Positions 19,899-30,184 of a DNA stretch of 64,000 bases are shown one piece after another. How positions within the stretch are numbered: position 1 is the stretch's first letter; every line of letters starts with the position of its first letter. Position numbers and translations under genes: made by a program. This stretch comes from Tautonia rosea (GTDB taxonomy: Bacteria; Planctomycetota; Planctomycetia; Isosphaerales; Isosphaeraceae): contig NZ_JABBYO010000015.1 of NCBI RefSeq assembly GCF_012958305.1, positions 1-64,000 on the forward strand. Direction: 5' to 3'. Below the pieces are notes generated by a model. It saw only the letters and a list, made by a program, of their open reading frames with translations, had not been told where the DNA came from and ran no database searches.

Positions 19899-21833
19899 AT
19901 GAACACTTACGTCGTTGCGCTACTTCGTTCGAACCTGCTCGCGTTTGCGGGCGTGCTTGCCGGATTCCCAGTGCTCGCGATCGGTCAGCAAGTCGTCGAT
20001 TCTGCCCCGATCATTGTTGAGGAGCGATTCGAAAAGACCGAGCATTTGATCCCGATGCGAGATGGGGTTCGTCTCTTCACGGCGATTTATCACCCACGTG
20101 ATGCGTCTGCAGAGAACCCGTACCCGATTTTGATCAGCCGTACCCCTTATAGCTGTAACCCTTATGGTGAGGATGAGTACCGACCGGTGATCGGGCCGTC
20201 GAAGGCGATGATGGAAGAGGGGTACATCGTTGTTTATCAAGATGTTCGGGGACGTTTTCAGTCGGAAGGGACCTATGACAATATGAGGCCACATGTTCCC
20301 GGAGAATTGCCGATAGATGAAAGTTCCGATGCGTACGACACAATCGAATGGTTGCTGGAACATGTCGAAGGGCACAATGGCCGGGTCGGCATGTGGGGGA
20401 TTTCCTATCCCGGATTTTACACTGCTGCGGCGCTGCCCGAGGCGCATCCTGCGCTGGTGGCAGCCTCGCCACAGGCGCCGATTGCCGACTTTTTCTTTGA
20501 CGACTTTCACCACAATGGTGCTTACACACTCGCGTATTTTCTAATCACGCCGGTCTTCGGCTATCAGAAAGCGGGACCTCAGGATTCGAGGTGGTTCGAC
20601 ATCATCGATCCGAGAACGCGAGACGGCTACAAGTTTTATCTGGAGCTTGGCCCACTGAAAAATGCCGAGCGATATTATGGGCCGGAGAACTTCTTCTGGA
20701 GGCAAATCGTTGAGCATCCGAATTACGATGAGTTCTGGCAGCGTCGGGCGATTCTCCCTCATTTGAACGGGCTCTCGACCGCGGTGATGACGGTGGGGGG
20801 GTGGTTCGATGCGGAGGATCTGTATGGGCCATTGAATATTTATCAGACCATTGAGCGAGAGAATCCAGGAACCTTTAACATGCTGGTCATGGGGCCCTGG
20901 GGGCATGGTGACTGGGCTCGAAACGGGGACGGTCCCCAGGTGACAGGGAACATTCCTTTTGGTGAGGGTCTCTCCTCATCGTATCAGGAACAGGTCGAGG
21001 CGCGTTTCTTCCGTCATTTCCTCAAGGAAGGTAATGATCCCGATGATCCTGGTCCTGACTTGCCCGAGGCGTTGACGTTTGATACCGGCCGAAAGCAGTG
21101 GCACGAGTTTGATCAATGGCCTCCCGCAACCGTCACGGCGGCCCAGCTGTATTTCGGAAACGACAGGACGCTCACGGCCAATCCGCCGGAGGACGAGGAT
21201 CGTCAGCCCTTTTCGGAATTCATCAGTGATCCGAACACACCGGTACCCGACTCAGGGGAGATCCGGATCGTCATGACCCCCCGGGCCTACATGACCGACG
21301 ATCAGCGTTTTGCCACGCGACGACCCGACGTGCTGTCGTTTCGTTCCGAAGTTCTCGAATCGGATGTGACGCTCGCCGGCCCCATGATCGCCCGGCTCTT
21401 TGTTTCGACCACCGGTACCGACGCCGACTGGGTCGTGAAACTCATTGACGAATATCCGAGCGATCACCCGATGGAGGAGCATGCCCCCGAGGGAGTCGAG
21501 TTCGGCGATTACGAGCAGCTCGTTCGGGGAGAGATTCTCCGGGGACGGTTCCGCAACAGCTTTGAAACGCCCGAGCCATTCGTTGCGGGCGAAGTCACCC
21601 CGGTTGAACTGACCCTTCAGGATGTCTTCCACACGTTCAAGAAGGGGCACCGGATTTTGGTGCACGTTCAGAGTAGCTGGTTCCCGCTCTTTGATCGGAA
21701 TCCCCAGACGTTCGTGCCTAATATCTTTGAGGCCGACGAGGCTGACTTTACCCGGCAGACGCATCGGGTGTATCACTCGCCAGAGTTCCCCAGCCATCTG
21801 GAGATCTCGTTGCTTCCCGGGGAAGCGGAGTAA
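19899..21833 (+). CDS. CocE/NonD (X-Pro dipeptidyl-peptidase S15-type) hydrolase
   Basis: 644 residues with a probable signal peptide (LLAFAGVLAGFPVLAIGQ). The N-terminal alpha/beta-hydrolase domain has EHLIPMRDGVRLFTAIYHPR, ILISRTPYSCNPYG, YIVVYQDVRGRFQSEG and the nucleophile elbow GRVGMWGISYPGFYTAA (Ser within GISYPG, near residue 168). LVMGPWGHGDWARNGDG near 330 probably supplies the catalytic His. The C-terminal ~220 residues form the jelly-roll domain typical of CocE-like acyl hydrolases and glutaryl-7-ACA acylases. Substrate unknown; amide or ester hydrolysis is inferred. The stop lies only 13 bases from the convergent gene end at 21847, with no hairpin between. Confidence 0.88.
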   Translation: MNTYVVALLRSNLLAFAGVLAGFPVLAIGQQVVDSAPIIVEERFEKTEHLIPMRDGVRLFTAIYHPRDASAENPYPILISRTPYSCNPYGEDEYRPVIGPSKAMMEEGYIVVYQDVRGRFQSEGTYDNMRPHVPGELPIDESSDAYDTIEWLLEHVEGHNGRVGMWGISYPGFYTAAALPEAHPALVAASPQAPIADFFFDDFHHNGAYTLAYFLITPVFGYQKAGPQDSRWFDIIDPRTRDGYKFYLELGPLKNAERYYGPENFFWRQIVEHPNYDEFWQRRAILPHLNGLSTAVMTVGGWFDAEDLYGPLNIYQTIERENPGTFNMLVMGPWGHGDWARNGDGPQVTGNIPFGEGLSSSYQEQVEARFFRHFLKEGNDPDDPGPDLPEALTFDTGRKQWHEFDQWPPATVTAAQLYFGNDRTLTANPPEDEDRQPFSEFISDPNTPVPDSGEIRIVMTPRAYMTDDQRFATRRPDVLSFRSEVLESDVTLAGPMIARLFVSTTGTDADWVVKLIDEYPSDHPMEEHAPEGVEFGDYEQLVRGEILRGRFRNSFETPEPFVAGEVTPVELTLQDVFHTFKKGHRILVHVQSSWFPLFDRNPQTFVPNIFEADEADFTRQTHRVYHSPEFPSHLEISLLPGEAE

Positions 21834-21846
21834 GCGAGGGGCGGGT

Positions 21847-22077
21847 TTACTCCTCGGGGCCAATTTCCTTGATCATCCGGGAAAGGAACTGGGACAGGCC
21901 GTCGATTCCATGCATGGCCTGGGCGACGGCCTGTTCGAGGGGGACAAGTTGCTTGGCCTCGAAATCGCGGCTGACGGCGTCATCCCATTCGTCTCGTGTC
22001 TGATCCCATTTTGCTCGAAGTGCCTTCAGATCGTGCTGGAGTTTGGCACCGCCCGCCGTAATGTTTGTGGGACGCAT
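21847..22077 (-). CDS. Small charged helical protein of a WXG100 cluster
   Basis: 76 residues, all predicted helical and rich in charged residues (LQHDLKALRAKWDQTRDEWD, then VPLEQAVAQAMHGIDGLSQF). It has no signal peptide or membrane segment. GGAG eleven bases before the ATG supports the start. It is the last gene of a three-gene minus-strand set (22949 to 21847), 24 bases after the coiled-coil gene. Its size and the central Trp pair resemble a WXG100-like helical hairpin, but no WXG turn is present. I do not recognise a named family; a role as a small partner or cargo of a type VII-like export system is inferred from position only. Confidence 0.6.
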   Translation of the reverse strand: MRPTNITAGGAKLQHDLKALRAKWDQTRDEWDDAVSRDFEAKQLVPLEQAVAQAMHGIDGLSQFLSRMIKEIGPEE

Positions 22078-22101
22078 GGCGACGAGGGCTCCGTCGGGAG
22101 A

Positions 22102-22659
22102 TCACGAGGTGGTTTCGGGAGGCCCGGAGGACGGATCTGGAGGCAGAGCCGAAGGCATGCCGGAGTGATCGCGGGGGGGAGCGGTGCTGACATAGGCTTC
22201 GAGCGCCGTGATCATGCGGTCGAGCATGGCGAGCATTCGAGCGATGTCGATTGAAGCGGCATCGGCCAGGCTCCGGGTCCTCCCTTGATATTCTGCCAGG
22301 GCGTGCTGGAACTGAGGAACCCAACGACGGATCGAGGCGAGTTTGCGTTCGGCCTGTTCAATCCGCATTTTGCAGAGACGGAGGGCTTCTTTCTCCTGGG
22401 TCACATCGGGAACGAAGCCGTCGGTCCGCTGGAGGTTTTTCCGGTGAAGGGCCGCGCGGGCCTCGGCCATGCGCTGGTCCCAGAGCTTGATTTGACTTTT
22501 CCAGTAGCGTGGCTGTTCGTGTTCGAGCCAGTCCCGGACGCGACGAAGCTCGATGTCGATCCCGCCCAGGGCATTCCGAGCACCGTCACCGAACTCGGCG
22601 ACCGCGGCCCGGAAACGATTGAGGGCCTCGATCGACTGGACGCGGGCTTGCTCGGCCAT
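22102..22659 (-). CDS. Coiled-coil protein of a WXG100 cluster
   Basis: 185 residues. The first ~150 residues are strongly helical with heptad-like patterns (RRVRDWLEHEQPRYWKSQIK; EALRLCKMRIEQAERKLASI), and the tail from about residue 165 is a Pro-rich disordered segment. AGGAG ten bases before the ATG supports the start, and only 17 bases separate it from the WXG100 gene upstream. Larger helical proteins linked to a small WXG100 gene are often substrates or partners in type VII-like systems. No secretion ATPase is near, so this remains inference. No named family recognised. Confidence 0.65.
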   Translation of the reverse strand: MAEQARVQSIEALNRFRAAVAEFGDGARNALGGIDIELRRVRDWLEHEQPRYWKSQIKLWDQRMAEARAALHRKNLQRTDGFVPDVTQEKEALRLCKMRIEQAERKLASIRRWVPQFQHALAEYQGRTRSLADAASIDIARMLAMLDRMITALEAYVSTAPPRDHSGMPSALPPDPSSGPPETTS

Positions 22660-22676
22660 CGGTGCCGGCTCCTGCG

Positions 22677-22949
22677 TTAGCGTTGCTGGAGATAGTCTTC
22701 GATCTTCTCGGCTTTTTTCATCAGGAAGGGGACGTGGGTCTCGGAAAGCTGGATGAATCGGGAGACGACATTCATCGTCTGTCGAAACTCCTCCGCGAAC
22801 TTGTCATGCTCGCGGTCTCTCCAGGTGGAACCGAGATTGTTCAACTGACCGTTGAGGACAGTCATTCGGCTCTGGAGATCATTGTTGAATTGCTTGAGAC
22901 TCTGAGCAAAACGGCGAAGTTCAGCCGGATCAACGTGAGCTTGCGGCAT
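22677..22949 (-). CDS. WXG100-family-like small helical protein
   Basis: 90 residues. The length and the central turn LNNLGSTWRDREHDKFAEEF, between two long amphipathic helices, match the WXG100 (ESAT-6-like) pattern with WRD in place of WXG, a substitution I recall in planctomycete members. These proteins dimerise as helical hairpins and in Firmicutes and Actinobacteria are exported by type VII systems. It is first in a three-gene minus-strand set, divergent from rpmA. No EssC/FtsK-like ATPase occurs in the window, so whether this protein is exported cannot be told. Confidence 0.75.
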   Translation of the reverse strand: MPQAHVDPAELRRFAQSLKQFNNDLQSRMTVLNGQLNNLGSTWRDREHDKFAEEFRQTMNVVSRFIQLSETHVPFLMKKAEKIEDYLQQR

Positions 22950-23058
22950 GATGACGGGCTCCGAGCGAGGAGCGAGGCGGGTTCTTTAGGAATCCAGACT
23001 ACCGATCCGTTTGAGAGACTGTAAAGGTATCGGCTCGGCCCGCCTTTGTGAGCTTGTC

Positions 23059-23088
23059 TTGCTCGAAGTCGATCGAGTTCGGTAGAAT
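23059..23088 (+). promoter_or_regulatory. Candidate promoter of rpmA
   Basis: TTGCTC (23059-23064), an 18-base spacer and TAGAAT (23083-23088) lie about 108 bases before the rpmA start. The same TAGAAT hexamer with a TTGCTG box 17 bases upstream precedes the tRNA-Cys gene in this window, which supports the reading. It sits in the 246-base divergent gap between the WXG100 cluster and rpmA. Confidence 0.45.
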
Positions 23089-23195
23089 TCAATGTTCTGG
23101 CGGGGCCATCTCGGTTCGCCCCGCGCCGATCACCTGAAGCAAGTGGTCGGAGCAAGGCGTTTCGATTTCGAAGAGAGAAGCAAGGTCATACCGCG

Positions 23196-23462
23196 ATGGC
23201 TCACAAGAAAGGTCAGGGCTCCAGCCGCAACGGCCGCGATTCGAATGCCCAGCGGCTGGGAATCAAGCTTTTTGGTGGTCAGCTTGCCAAGGCGGGCGCG
23301 ATCATTTGCCGGCAGCACGGCACGAAGTGGCGGCCTGGGAAGAACGTTGGGGTCGGTCGCGACTGGACCATTTTTGCCTTGACCGAGGGCAAGGTTCACT
23401 TTGATCAGGATGGTCGTCGGATCAATGTGATTCCGTCCTCCAACGGTCACGCTCACGCCTGA
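23196..23462 (+). CDS. rpmA: 50S ribosomal protein bL27
   Basis: 88 residues, the normal length. The conserved N-terminus [19 protein letters not shown] begins directly at the usual processed-type MAHKKG start, followed by [20 protein letters not shown] and [20 protein letters not shown]. bL27 reaches toward the peptidyl-transferase centre of the large ribosomal subunit. It is followed 107 bases later by obg, the classical pairing. The usual upstream partner rplU (bL21) is absent; the gene upstream is the divergent WXG100 gene, so rpmA must have its own promoter. Confidence 0.97.
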   Translation: MAHKKGQGSSRNGRDSNAQRLGIKLFGGQLAKAGAIICRQHGTKWRPGKNVGVGRDWTIFALTEGKVHFDQDGRRINVIPSSNGHAHA

Positions 23463-23507
23463 GTTTCGGCTCATTGAGCCCCGATTCTGCTTGAACCGCG
23501 ATTGGAT

Positions 23508-24613
<1,106 letters not shown>

Positions 24614-24675
24614 GCGTTGGCCCGAACGGATCAGGAGAACGGCATTCTCGTCTTTAACTCTGCCCGGAGGGCGTT

Positions 24676-25479
24676 GTGTCCCCCGACCGACTTGTGATTG
24701 ATGTCGGCAACACCCGGCTGAAGTGGGGGCGTCTTGACCACCGAGGCCGGATCATCGACTCTTTCGCGACGGCGGTGGACGATTACGGGGCCTGGCAGAC
24801 CTCGATCAATCGCCTGGTGTCAGAGCAGTCCCCGAGTCCTGCGGCGATCGCTTCGGTCAATCCGCCGATCGCCGATCGGCTTGGAGCCTGGCTTGAACGT
24901 TCCGGAATCGGACCGATCCAATGGTTTCGATCGGCGGCCGATGTGTCGTTGAACCATCGGCTCGAGGCTCCCGAGCAGACGGGGGCCGATCGAGCCCTCG
25001 CGGTGCTGGCGGCCCTCGATCACGCCGGGCAAGTCGGCCCGGGAATCGTGGTCCAGTGTGGCACGGCGATTACGGTCGAGCGCATCGATCCGGAGGGATG
25101 CTGGCTTGGGGGGGCCATTGCCATCGGTCCAGGTCTTGCTTCAAGAGCGCTACAATCGGGAACCGCACAACTGCCGAGCGCCTTGCCTCTCGATCCGGAA
25201 CGCCCGACTCCGGCATGGGGAGCGTCGACACTCCCTGCGCTGGAAGCAGGACTTCTCTGGGGAGCCGTCGGGACAATTCGGGAGCTGATCGCTCGACAAG
25301 GTGAGGGGCTGAATCCGGAACCCTGGGTGATCTGGACGGGGGGGGATGCGCCGATTCTGGGACCACGAGTCTCTGGAGCCGGAGTTCAAATCGAGCCAGA
25401 CCTGGTCTTGATGGGGGCGGCGTTGGCAGGATTCCGAGGGCCAGACCACCCAATCGACGCGACTCCGTTCAGCCGTTAG
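24676..25479 (+). CDS. coaX: Type III pantothenate kinase
   Basis: 267 residues from a GTG start (24676). The ATP/phosphate loop LVIDVGNTRLKWGRLD at the N-terminus, TGADRALAVLAALDH near residue 98, and VVQCGTAITVERIDPEGCWL near 120 are the signature motifs of CoaX, which phosphorylates pantothenate in the first step of coenzyme A synthesis. IAIGPGLASRALQSGTAQLP follows as expected. Type III enzymes resist feedback by CoA. It follows obg by 62 bases on the same strand and is probably co-transcribed. Confidence 0.93.
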   Translation: MSPDRLVIDVGNTRLKWGRLDHRGRIIDSFATAVDDYGAWQTSINRLVSEQSPSPAAIASVNPPIADRLGAWLERSGIGPIQWFRSAADVSLNHRLEAPEQTGADRALAVLAALDHAGQVGPGIVVQCGTAITVERIDPEGCWLGGAIAIGPGLASRALQSGTAQLPSALPLDPERPTPAWGASTLPALEAGLLWGAVGTIRELIARQGEGLNPEPWVIWTGGDAPILGPRVSGAGVQIEPDLVLMGAALAGFRGPDHPIDATPFSR

Positions 25480-25576
25480 AATCCCCTTTTCCGCACCGAG
25501 TGAACGTGGCTCGCCCCAGTTGCGACGGGGCTACCTTCCGCCTGCTTCTTCTCCTTGGCACCGGGATCTGAAGGCG

Positions 25577-26131
25577 ATGACGAGCCTCAAGGGAAACTTC
25601 CTCATCGCATCGAATTCCCTGGCCGACCCGAACTTCGTTCGGACTGTCTTGTTGATGGTTGAGCACTCCGAAACCGGTGCGGCCGGGGTCATCCTGAACC
25701 GCCCGACAGGTGCCACCATCGCCGAGATTTCTCGGAAGGTCTTCAACGAGCCTGATGACTGGGACAAGCCGATCTTTCTGGGAGGCCCCGTCCCCGGGCC
25801 CCTCATGGTGCTGCATGCGGTCGAAGCACTCTCGGATCAATCCGTCATCGAAGGTCTTTACACCACCATCGACCCGGACAAGATCCAGGAACTGATTCAG
25901 CTTCGGGTCGAACCCTCGGTCTTCCTGGCCAACTATGCCGGTTGGGGAGCCGGCCAGCTTGAGATGGAACTGGCTGAGGACTCGTGGCGGGTGATTCCTG
26001 CCGACAGCTCCCTTGCCCTTGAAGGTGGCGATGCCTCTCTCTGGGAAACGCTGATGCGACGCGTTTCGGCGAACCTGCTGGCCGGAGCGTTGGGACTGCC
26101 GGATCTCCCCAACGATCCCACTCTGAATTAA
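25577..26131 (+). CDS. YqgE/AlgH family protein (UPF0301)
   Basis: 184 residues from the ATG at 25577, where the conserved opening SLKGNFLIASNSLADPNFVR begins; the in-frame ATG at 25520 would add an unlikely basic leader. Further family motifs: TVLLMVEHSETGAAGVILNR, IFLGGPVPGPLMVLHA and VFLANYAGWGAGQLEMELAE, with VIPADSSLAL near the end. The family is widespread in bacteria and of unresolved function (linked in some species to transcriptional or alginate control). It follows coaX by about 100 bases in the same direction. Confidence 0.9.
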   Translation: MTSLKGNFLIASNSLADPNFVRTVLLMVEHSETGAAGVILNRPTGATIAEISRKVFNEPDDWDKPIFLGGPVPGPLMVLHAVEALSDQSVIEGLYTTIDPDKIQELIQLRVEPSVFLANYAGWGAGQLEMELAEDSWRVIPADSSLALEGGDASLWETLMRRVSANLLAGALGLPDLPNDPTLN

Positions 26132-26202
26132 CGCGCGATCGATCGGCGGATCGTTTGTGAGCGGTACCGACCCGTGTCATTCGCGCTGGAGAGGACTGCC
26201 CG

Positions 26203-27639
26203 GTGCGCACTCTATTGATGGCGTTCGTTCTGGGGATTCCGATGCATGCCCGGGCGGAGGATCGCCCGAATGTGGTGCTGATCGTTGTTGATGATCTCGG
26301 CTATGGAGAGCTGGGGTGCCAGGGAAATTCCGAGGTGCCTACCCCGCACATTGATTCGATTGCAGCTGAGGGAATCCGGTTTACCAGTGGCTATGTGACC
26401 GCCTCCTATTGCAGTCCATCCCGTGCGGGTTTGCTGACCGGGCGGGATCAGAACCGCTTCGGCTGCGACCTGAACCCGGTCGGTGCGCTTAACGATCAAC
26501 CGGGAGTCGGCCTGCCGGCTTCGGAATTGACCCTGGCGTCACACCTTCGCTCAGCCGGATATGCGACGGCCCTGATCGGCAAGTGGCATCTTGGAGGCAC
26601 CAGCCCCCATCACCCGATGCGTCACGGATTTGATACCTTTTTTGGATTCCGCCATGAAGGGCACTATTACACTTCTGTACCCCATGACGGAATGGTCACC
26701 TGGCTTCGTCGCCGGACGCTGCCCGATGGTGGAACGGGACGCTGGATTCGCCCGGATGGCCGCCTCGCGATTTCGACCCACATGGGGCACGACGAACCTC
26801 CCTACGACGCCGACAATCCGATGTTGAGGGATGGCCAGCCCGTTGAGGTCGATGGCGATCTGACCGAGGTCTTCTCTCGGGAGGCAGTTGCGTTCATCCG
26901 TCGCCACGCGGAGCGTCCATTCTTCCTCTGCCTGGCGTACAATGCCGTTCATAGTCCGATGCAGGCCAGGGTCGAGGATGTGGAACGGTTTTCTCACCTG
27001 GAGGACATCCAACGTCGAATTTTCGCGGGAATGCTGTCTCGTCTGGACCAAGGGGTAGGCCAGGTTCTTGAAGCATTGCGCGACGAGAGGCTTGACCGCC
27101 GGACCCTCGTGGTCTTCGTCAGTGACAACGGAGGCGCGACCCGGGAGCTAACCTCCAGCAATCGTCCGCTCCGAGGTGGCAAAGGCGATTTTTTCGAAGG
27201 GGGTCTCCGCGTTCCCTTTCTTGCCCGATGGGTCGGACACCTTCCGGCTGGACAGGTTGAACCCCGGCCAGTCTCGACGCTCGACCTGTTCCCGACCATT
27301 TGCGACGCTTCGGGATTTGCGCTGCCTGAAGATCGCACCTTTGACGGGATCAACCTGTTGCCGATGCTGACCGAAGCCGTGGCGGTACCAGAGGATCGGG
27401 TGCTTTGGTGGCGCATGGGCCCCCTCGCAGCGATTCGAGTGGGGGACTGGAAGTTGGTCAGGGATCAACGGTCCGGCCCCGAGTCCTCCTGGCAACTGTT
27501 TGATCTGGCCAGTGATCCCGCTGAGACGCTCGACCGTGCCGCCGAGCATCCGGAGGTGGTTGAATCCCTCGCCCAGCTCTGGAACACGCGCAATGCCGAG
27601 ATGCCACCGCCGAGTACTCGGATGGATCGTCGACGTTGA
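26203..27639 (+). CDS. Secreted sulfatase (arylsulfatase A type)
   Basis: 478 residues from a GTG start preceded by GGAGAGGA (26188-26195). A short signal peptide (MRTLLMAFVLGIPMHARA) is followed at once by the metal-binding motif RPNVVLIVVDDLGYGELGCQ. The sulfatase signature is YCSPSRAGLLTGRDQ near residue 68, where the Cys of CSPSR is converted to formylglycine by an anaerobic- or FGE-type maturase. GKWHLGGTSPHHPMRHGFDT and VVFVSDNGGATRELTSSNRP complete the active site. Expected to remove sulfate from polysaccharides, a planctomycete speciality; exact substrate unknown. It converges on the receiver gene at 27649 with nine bases between. Confidence 0.93.
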   Translation: MRTLLMAFVLGIPMHARAEDRPNVVLIVVDDLGYGELGCQGNSEVPTPHIDSIAAEGIRFTSGYVTASYCSPSRAGLLTGRDQNRFGCDLNPVGALNDQPGVGLPASELTLASHLRSAGYATALIGKWHLGGTSPHHPMRHGFDTFFGFRHEGHYYTSVPHDGMVTWLRRRTLPDGGTGRWIRPDGRLAISTHMGHDEPPYDADNPMLRDGQPVEVDGDLTEVFSREAVAFIRRHAERPFFLCLAYNAVHSPMQARVEDVERFSHLEDIQRRIFAGMLSRLDQGVGQVLEALRDERLDRRTLVVFVSDNGGATRELTSSNRPLRGGKGDFFEGGLRVPFLARWVGHLPAGQVEPRPVSTLDLFPTICDASGFALPEDRTFDGINLLPMLTEAVAVPEDRVLWWRMGPLAAIRVGDWKLVRDQRSGPESSWQLFDLASDPAETLDRAAEHPEVVESLAQLWNTRNAEMPPPSTRMDRRR

Positions 27640-27648
27640 GGGGAAAGC

Positions 27649-28107
27649 TCAACGGTCTCCGACCGGCGGTCTTCGAGGAGGGCGAATGGCCGTTTCCTCC
27701 CAGTAGCGTCGAAACGAGGCAGCCAGCTCCCGGAAGCGCTGGAAATCACCCGGCTTCTGGATAAACGTATTCGCCCCCGCCTGATAGCTCCGCCAGACGT
27801 CTTCGTCTCGGCTTGAGGTCGTCATCACGACGACCGGAATGGCTCGAAGCAGGGGGTCACTTTTCAGTCGAGCGAGGATCTGCGATCCACTCGGTCCCGG
27901 AAGGTTCAGATCGAGCAAAACGAGGTCGGGGATCAGGTCGGGTGAACAGGAGGGGACACTCAAACGATCCAGATATGCCATCGCCGAGCCACCATCGGAG
28001 AGAACGGTCAAGCGATGCCTGAAGCCGACATCCGCAAGGGCCCGTCGGAGGATGAGCACGTCGGGAGAACTGTCCTCGACCAGAAGCAGATGAAACTCAG
28101 CGGACAT
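27649..28107 (-). CDS. Single-domain response regulator (Rcp1-like)
   Basis: 152 residues, a lone receiver domain. Acidic pocket LLLVEDSSPDVLIL at the N-terminus, phospho-acceptor Asp in PDLVLLDLNLPGPSGSQI near residue 68, and the conserved Lys in FIQKPGDFQRF near 120. The SS/TT run in VVMTTSSRDEDV is typical of Rcp1-type receivers that pair with phytochrome-like kinases. No output domain. Its first 11 bases overlap the end of the PAS kinase gene at 28097, so the two are translated together and are probably cognate partners. Confidence 0.9.
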   Translation of the reverse strand: MSAEFHLLLVEDSSPDVLILRRALADVGFRHRLTVLSDGGSAMAYLDRLSVPSCSPDLIPDLVLLDLNLPGPSGSQILARLKSDPLLRAIPVVVMTTSSRDEDVWRSYQAGANTFIQKPGDFQRFRELAASFRRYWEETAIRPPRRPPVGDR

Positions 28108-30184
28108 GAATCGCAGTGTCCGAGGAGGAGACTGACTGACGGGGTTCGGCGTCTGGAATTCCCGATTTCAGCGTGGATGGAACCAGGGGAAGATCCACGA
28201 AGAAGGTTGATCCGTTCCCGGGCCGACTTTCGACCCAGAGGCGACCACCATGAGCATGGGCAATCTTCTGGCAGATCGCCAGACCGGCTCCTGTGCCCTC
28301 ATAGCGGTCCCGAGGATGAAGACGCCGGAACATCTGGAAAATCGTTTCGTGATACTGGGGATCGATCCCGATTCCATTGTCCCGGACCATGATGGTGACT
28401 CGGTGCCCTCGTTTCGGGAGGGTTCCTACGGAAACTCCTACCTCGACACGAGGGGAGTCTGATTCATTATATTTGAGTCCATTCCCAATCAAGTTGCCAA
28501 AGAGCTGACCGAGGCGGGTCCGGTCGCCCCAGACAGTCGGCAAGGGGCTCAGGGATAGGACCTCGGCACGTCGGCTGCGAATCAGCTCGGCAAAGTCAAT
28601 TCGAAGTGTTGCCAGCAGATCGTCGAGCGAGACGGGATGGAATTCCAACGTCGACTGGCCAGCCCTTGAGAGTTCCAAGAGATCGCGGATTAAGGTCCGC
28701 ATTCGCGTCGAAGCCTCGGTCAGGTAATCGAGGTACTCTCGGGCTTGGTCGTCGAGCCGATCGGCGTAATCGTGTTTTAAAAACCCGGAGAAGGCGATCA
28801 AGGTTCGAATCGGCTCCTGTAGATCATGAGAGATCACATAGGAGAATTCGTCAAGCTCCGTGTTTTTTCGGGACAGTTCGTCGTTGATCCGCGCGAGCCG
28901 CTCGTTGTTGCGGCGTAACTCCGCTTCGAGTTGTTTCCGGGCGGTGATGTCCTGGGCCACGCTTCGAGAATGGATCAAGCGGCCTCTGGAGTCTCGTACC
29001 GCCACGGCGGTCACGAAGACGTCGATCAAGCGGCCATCCCGAGTCCGCCATTGACTTTCCACCTCGATGCGCCCTTCCTTGAGAAACTGGGCAAAACGAC
29101 CCCGGAAGGAAGGGCGAAGCTCCTCGGGAAGTAATTCGAGATAAGGCCGACCCAGGATTGAACGTCGATCGTAACCGAGGGTTCGGAGCAGCGTTTCGTT
29201 GCAGACCAGGAGGTTTCCCTCCTGGTCAAGGCTGAAATACATGGCCGGAGCGTTCTGATAGAGGTCGCTGTAGCGATCTTTCAGATCGGCGAGGGCCTGA
29301 TTCGTTAATTGAAGCGTTCGATTCAGTTGCTGGAGTTCCTCGGTCCGCTTGCGCTCTCTGCGACGAGCCCGGATGCGATTGGTGATGTCCGTGACATGGC
29401 AACGGAGATAGACCACCGACCCTTCAACGTCGTATCGGGTGGAGACGTTCAGCTCGACCACCCTGCGATTCCCCCCCAGGGTGGAGATCCGGTGGATCAG
29501 GCCGAGCGCCTCTCCTTTACTCGAGGCGTGTCGGAGTTCCCGGGTCGCGGGAACTCGATCGTCTGGATGGAGCAGATCGAGGATCGAGAGTTTCCTGAGG
29601 CGATCGACTCCGGCACCAAGGAAGGTCTGAAGGGCGGGGCTTACCTCGGTCCATCGCAGTGACTCCGGCGCAAGCCGTCCCACCATGTCTCGGGTCTCGA
29701 AGATCGCGGAAGAACCGTCGCCGCCATCGATGTCCGAGGGAGGATCGAACAGCCCGCTCCGTGTCAGCGCTTCTCGTGCTGGGAGGGAGAGCGAGGGTTC
29801 TTGGCGGGTGCGGCTTCGGGCCATCGAGGCATCGTATTGCCCGATTGTTCGGTGGAATTCGACGAGAGCCGGGTGCGTGTCGAACTCGGAGGCCGGTGAG
29901 GGCAGTGCTCGGGCCGGGTGAAGCCCTTCGATCCGAGCCGTGAGGTGCTCGGTCATCAGGAGTACGGGGTGAAGCCAACGGCGACGTTCAACGATCAGTC
30001 CGAGGCCAAGACCGAGCGGGAGCATCAGCGCTGCTCCGATAAGCCCTCCCACGAGAATCGATGGCATTCCGAAAAGGCTTCCGATCAGTGCAAGGAGGGT
30101 GATCGAACTGCTCAGCAAGGCCGTTGCTGCCAGCACTCTCGGACCAGTGAATGCGAAATTCCGACCTTCTCCGGTCCAGGTCAT
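28097..30184 (-). CDS. Membrane-anchored PAS sensor histidine kinase
   Basis: 695 residues from the ATG at 30182-30184 (GAGG seven bases upstream); an in-frame GTG at 30292 is less likely. Two membrane segments near residues 15-60 (VLAATALLSSSITLLALIGS; GGLIGAALMLPLGLGLGLIV) are followed by a PAS domain (about 175-280) and a second PAS with PAC (YQNAPAMYFSLDQEGNLLVC, about 300-420), a coiled coil, then the dimerisation/phospho-acceptor motif DEFSYVISHDLQEPIRTLIA and an ATPase domain (LIGNGLKYNE; RDNGIGIDPQYHETIFQMF; GTGAGLAICQKI). The H-box and ATPase are of the phytochrome-kinase type. Signal unknown. Overlaps the receiver gene downstream. Confidence 0.92.
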   Translation of the reverse strand: MTWTGEGRNFAFTGPRVLAATALLSSSITLLALIGSLFGMPSILVGGLIGAALMLPLGLGLGLIVERRRWLHPVLLMTEHLTARIEGLHPARALPSPASEFDTHPALVEFHRTIGQYDASMARSRTRQEPSLSLPAREALTRSGLFDPPSDIDGGDGSSAIFETRDMVGRLAPESLRWTEVSPALQTFLGAGVDRLRKLSILDLLHPDDRVPATRELRHASSKGEALGLIHRISTLGGNRRVVELNVSTRYDVEGSVVYLRCHVTDITNRIRARRRERKRTEELQQLNRTLQLTNQALADLKDRYSDLYQNAPAMYFSLDQEGNLLVCNETLLRTLGYDRRSILGRPYLELLPEELRPSFRGRFAQFLKEGRIEVESQWRTRDGRLIDVFVTAVAVRDSRGRLIHSRSVAQDITARKQLEAELRRNNERLARINDELSRKNTELDEFSYVISHDLQEPIRTLIAFSGFLKHDYADRLDDQAREYLDYLTEASTRMRTLIRDLLELSRAGQSTLEFHPVSLDDLLATLRIDFAELIRSRRAEVLSLSPLPTVWGDRTRLGQLFGNLIGNGLKYNESDSPRVEVGVSVGTLPKRGHRVTIMVRDNGIGIDPQYHETIFQMFRRLHPRDRYEGTGAGLAICQKIAHAHGGRLWVESRPGNGSTFFVDLPLVPSTLKSGIPDAEPRQSVSSSDTAIHVR

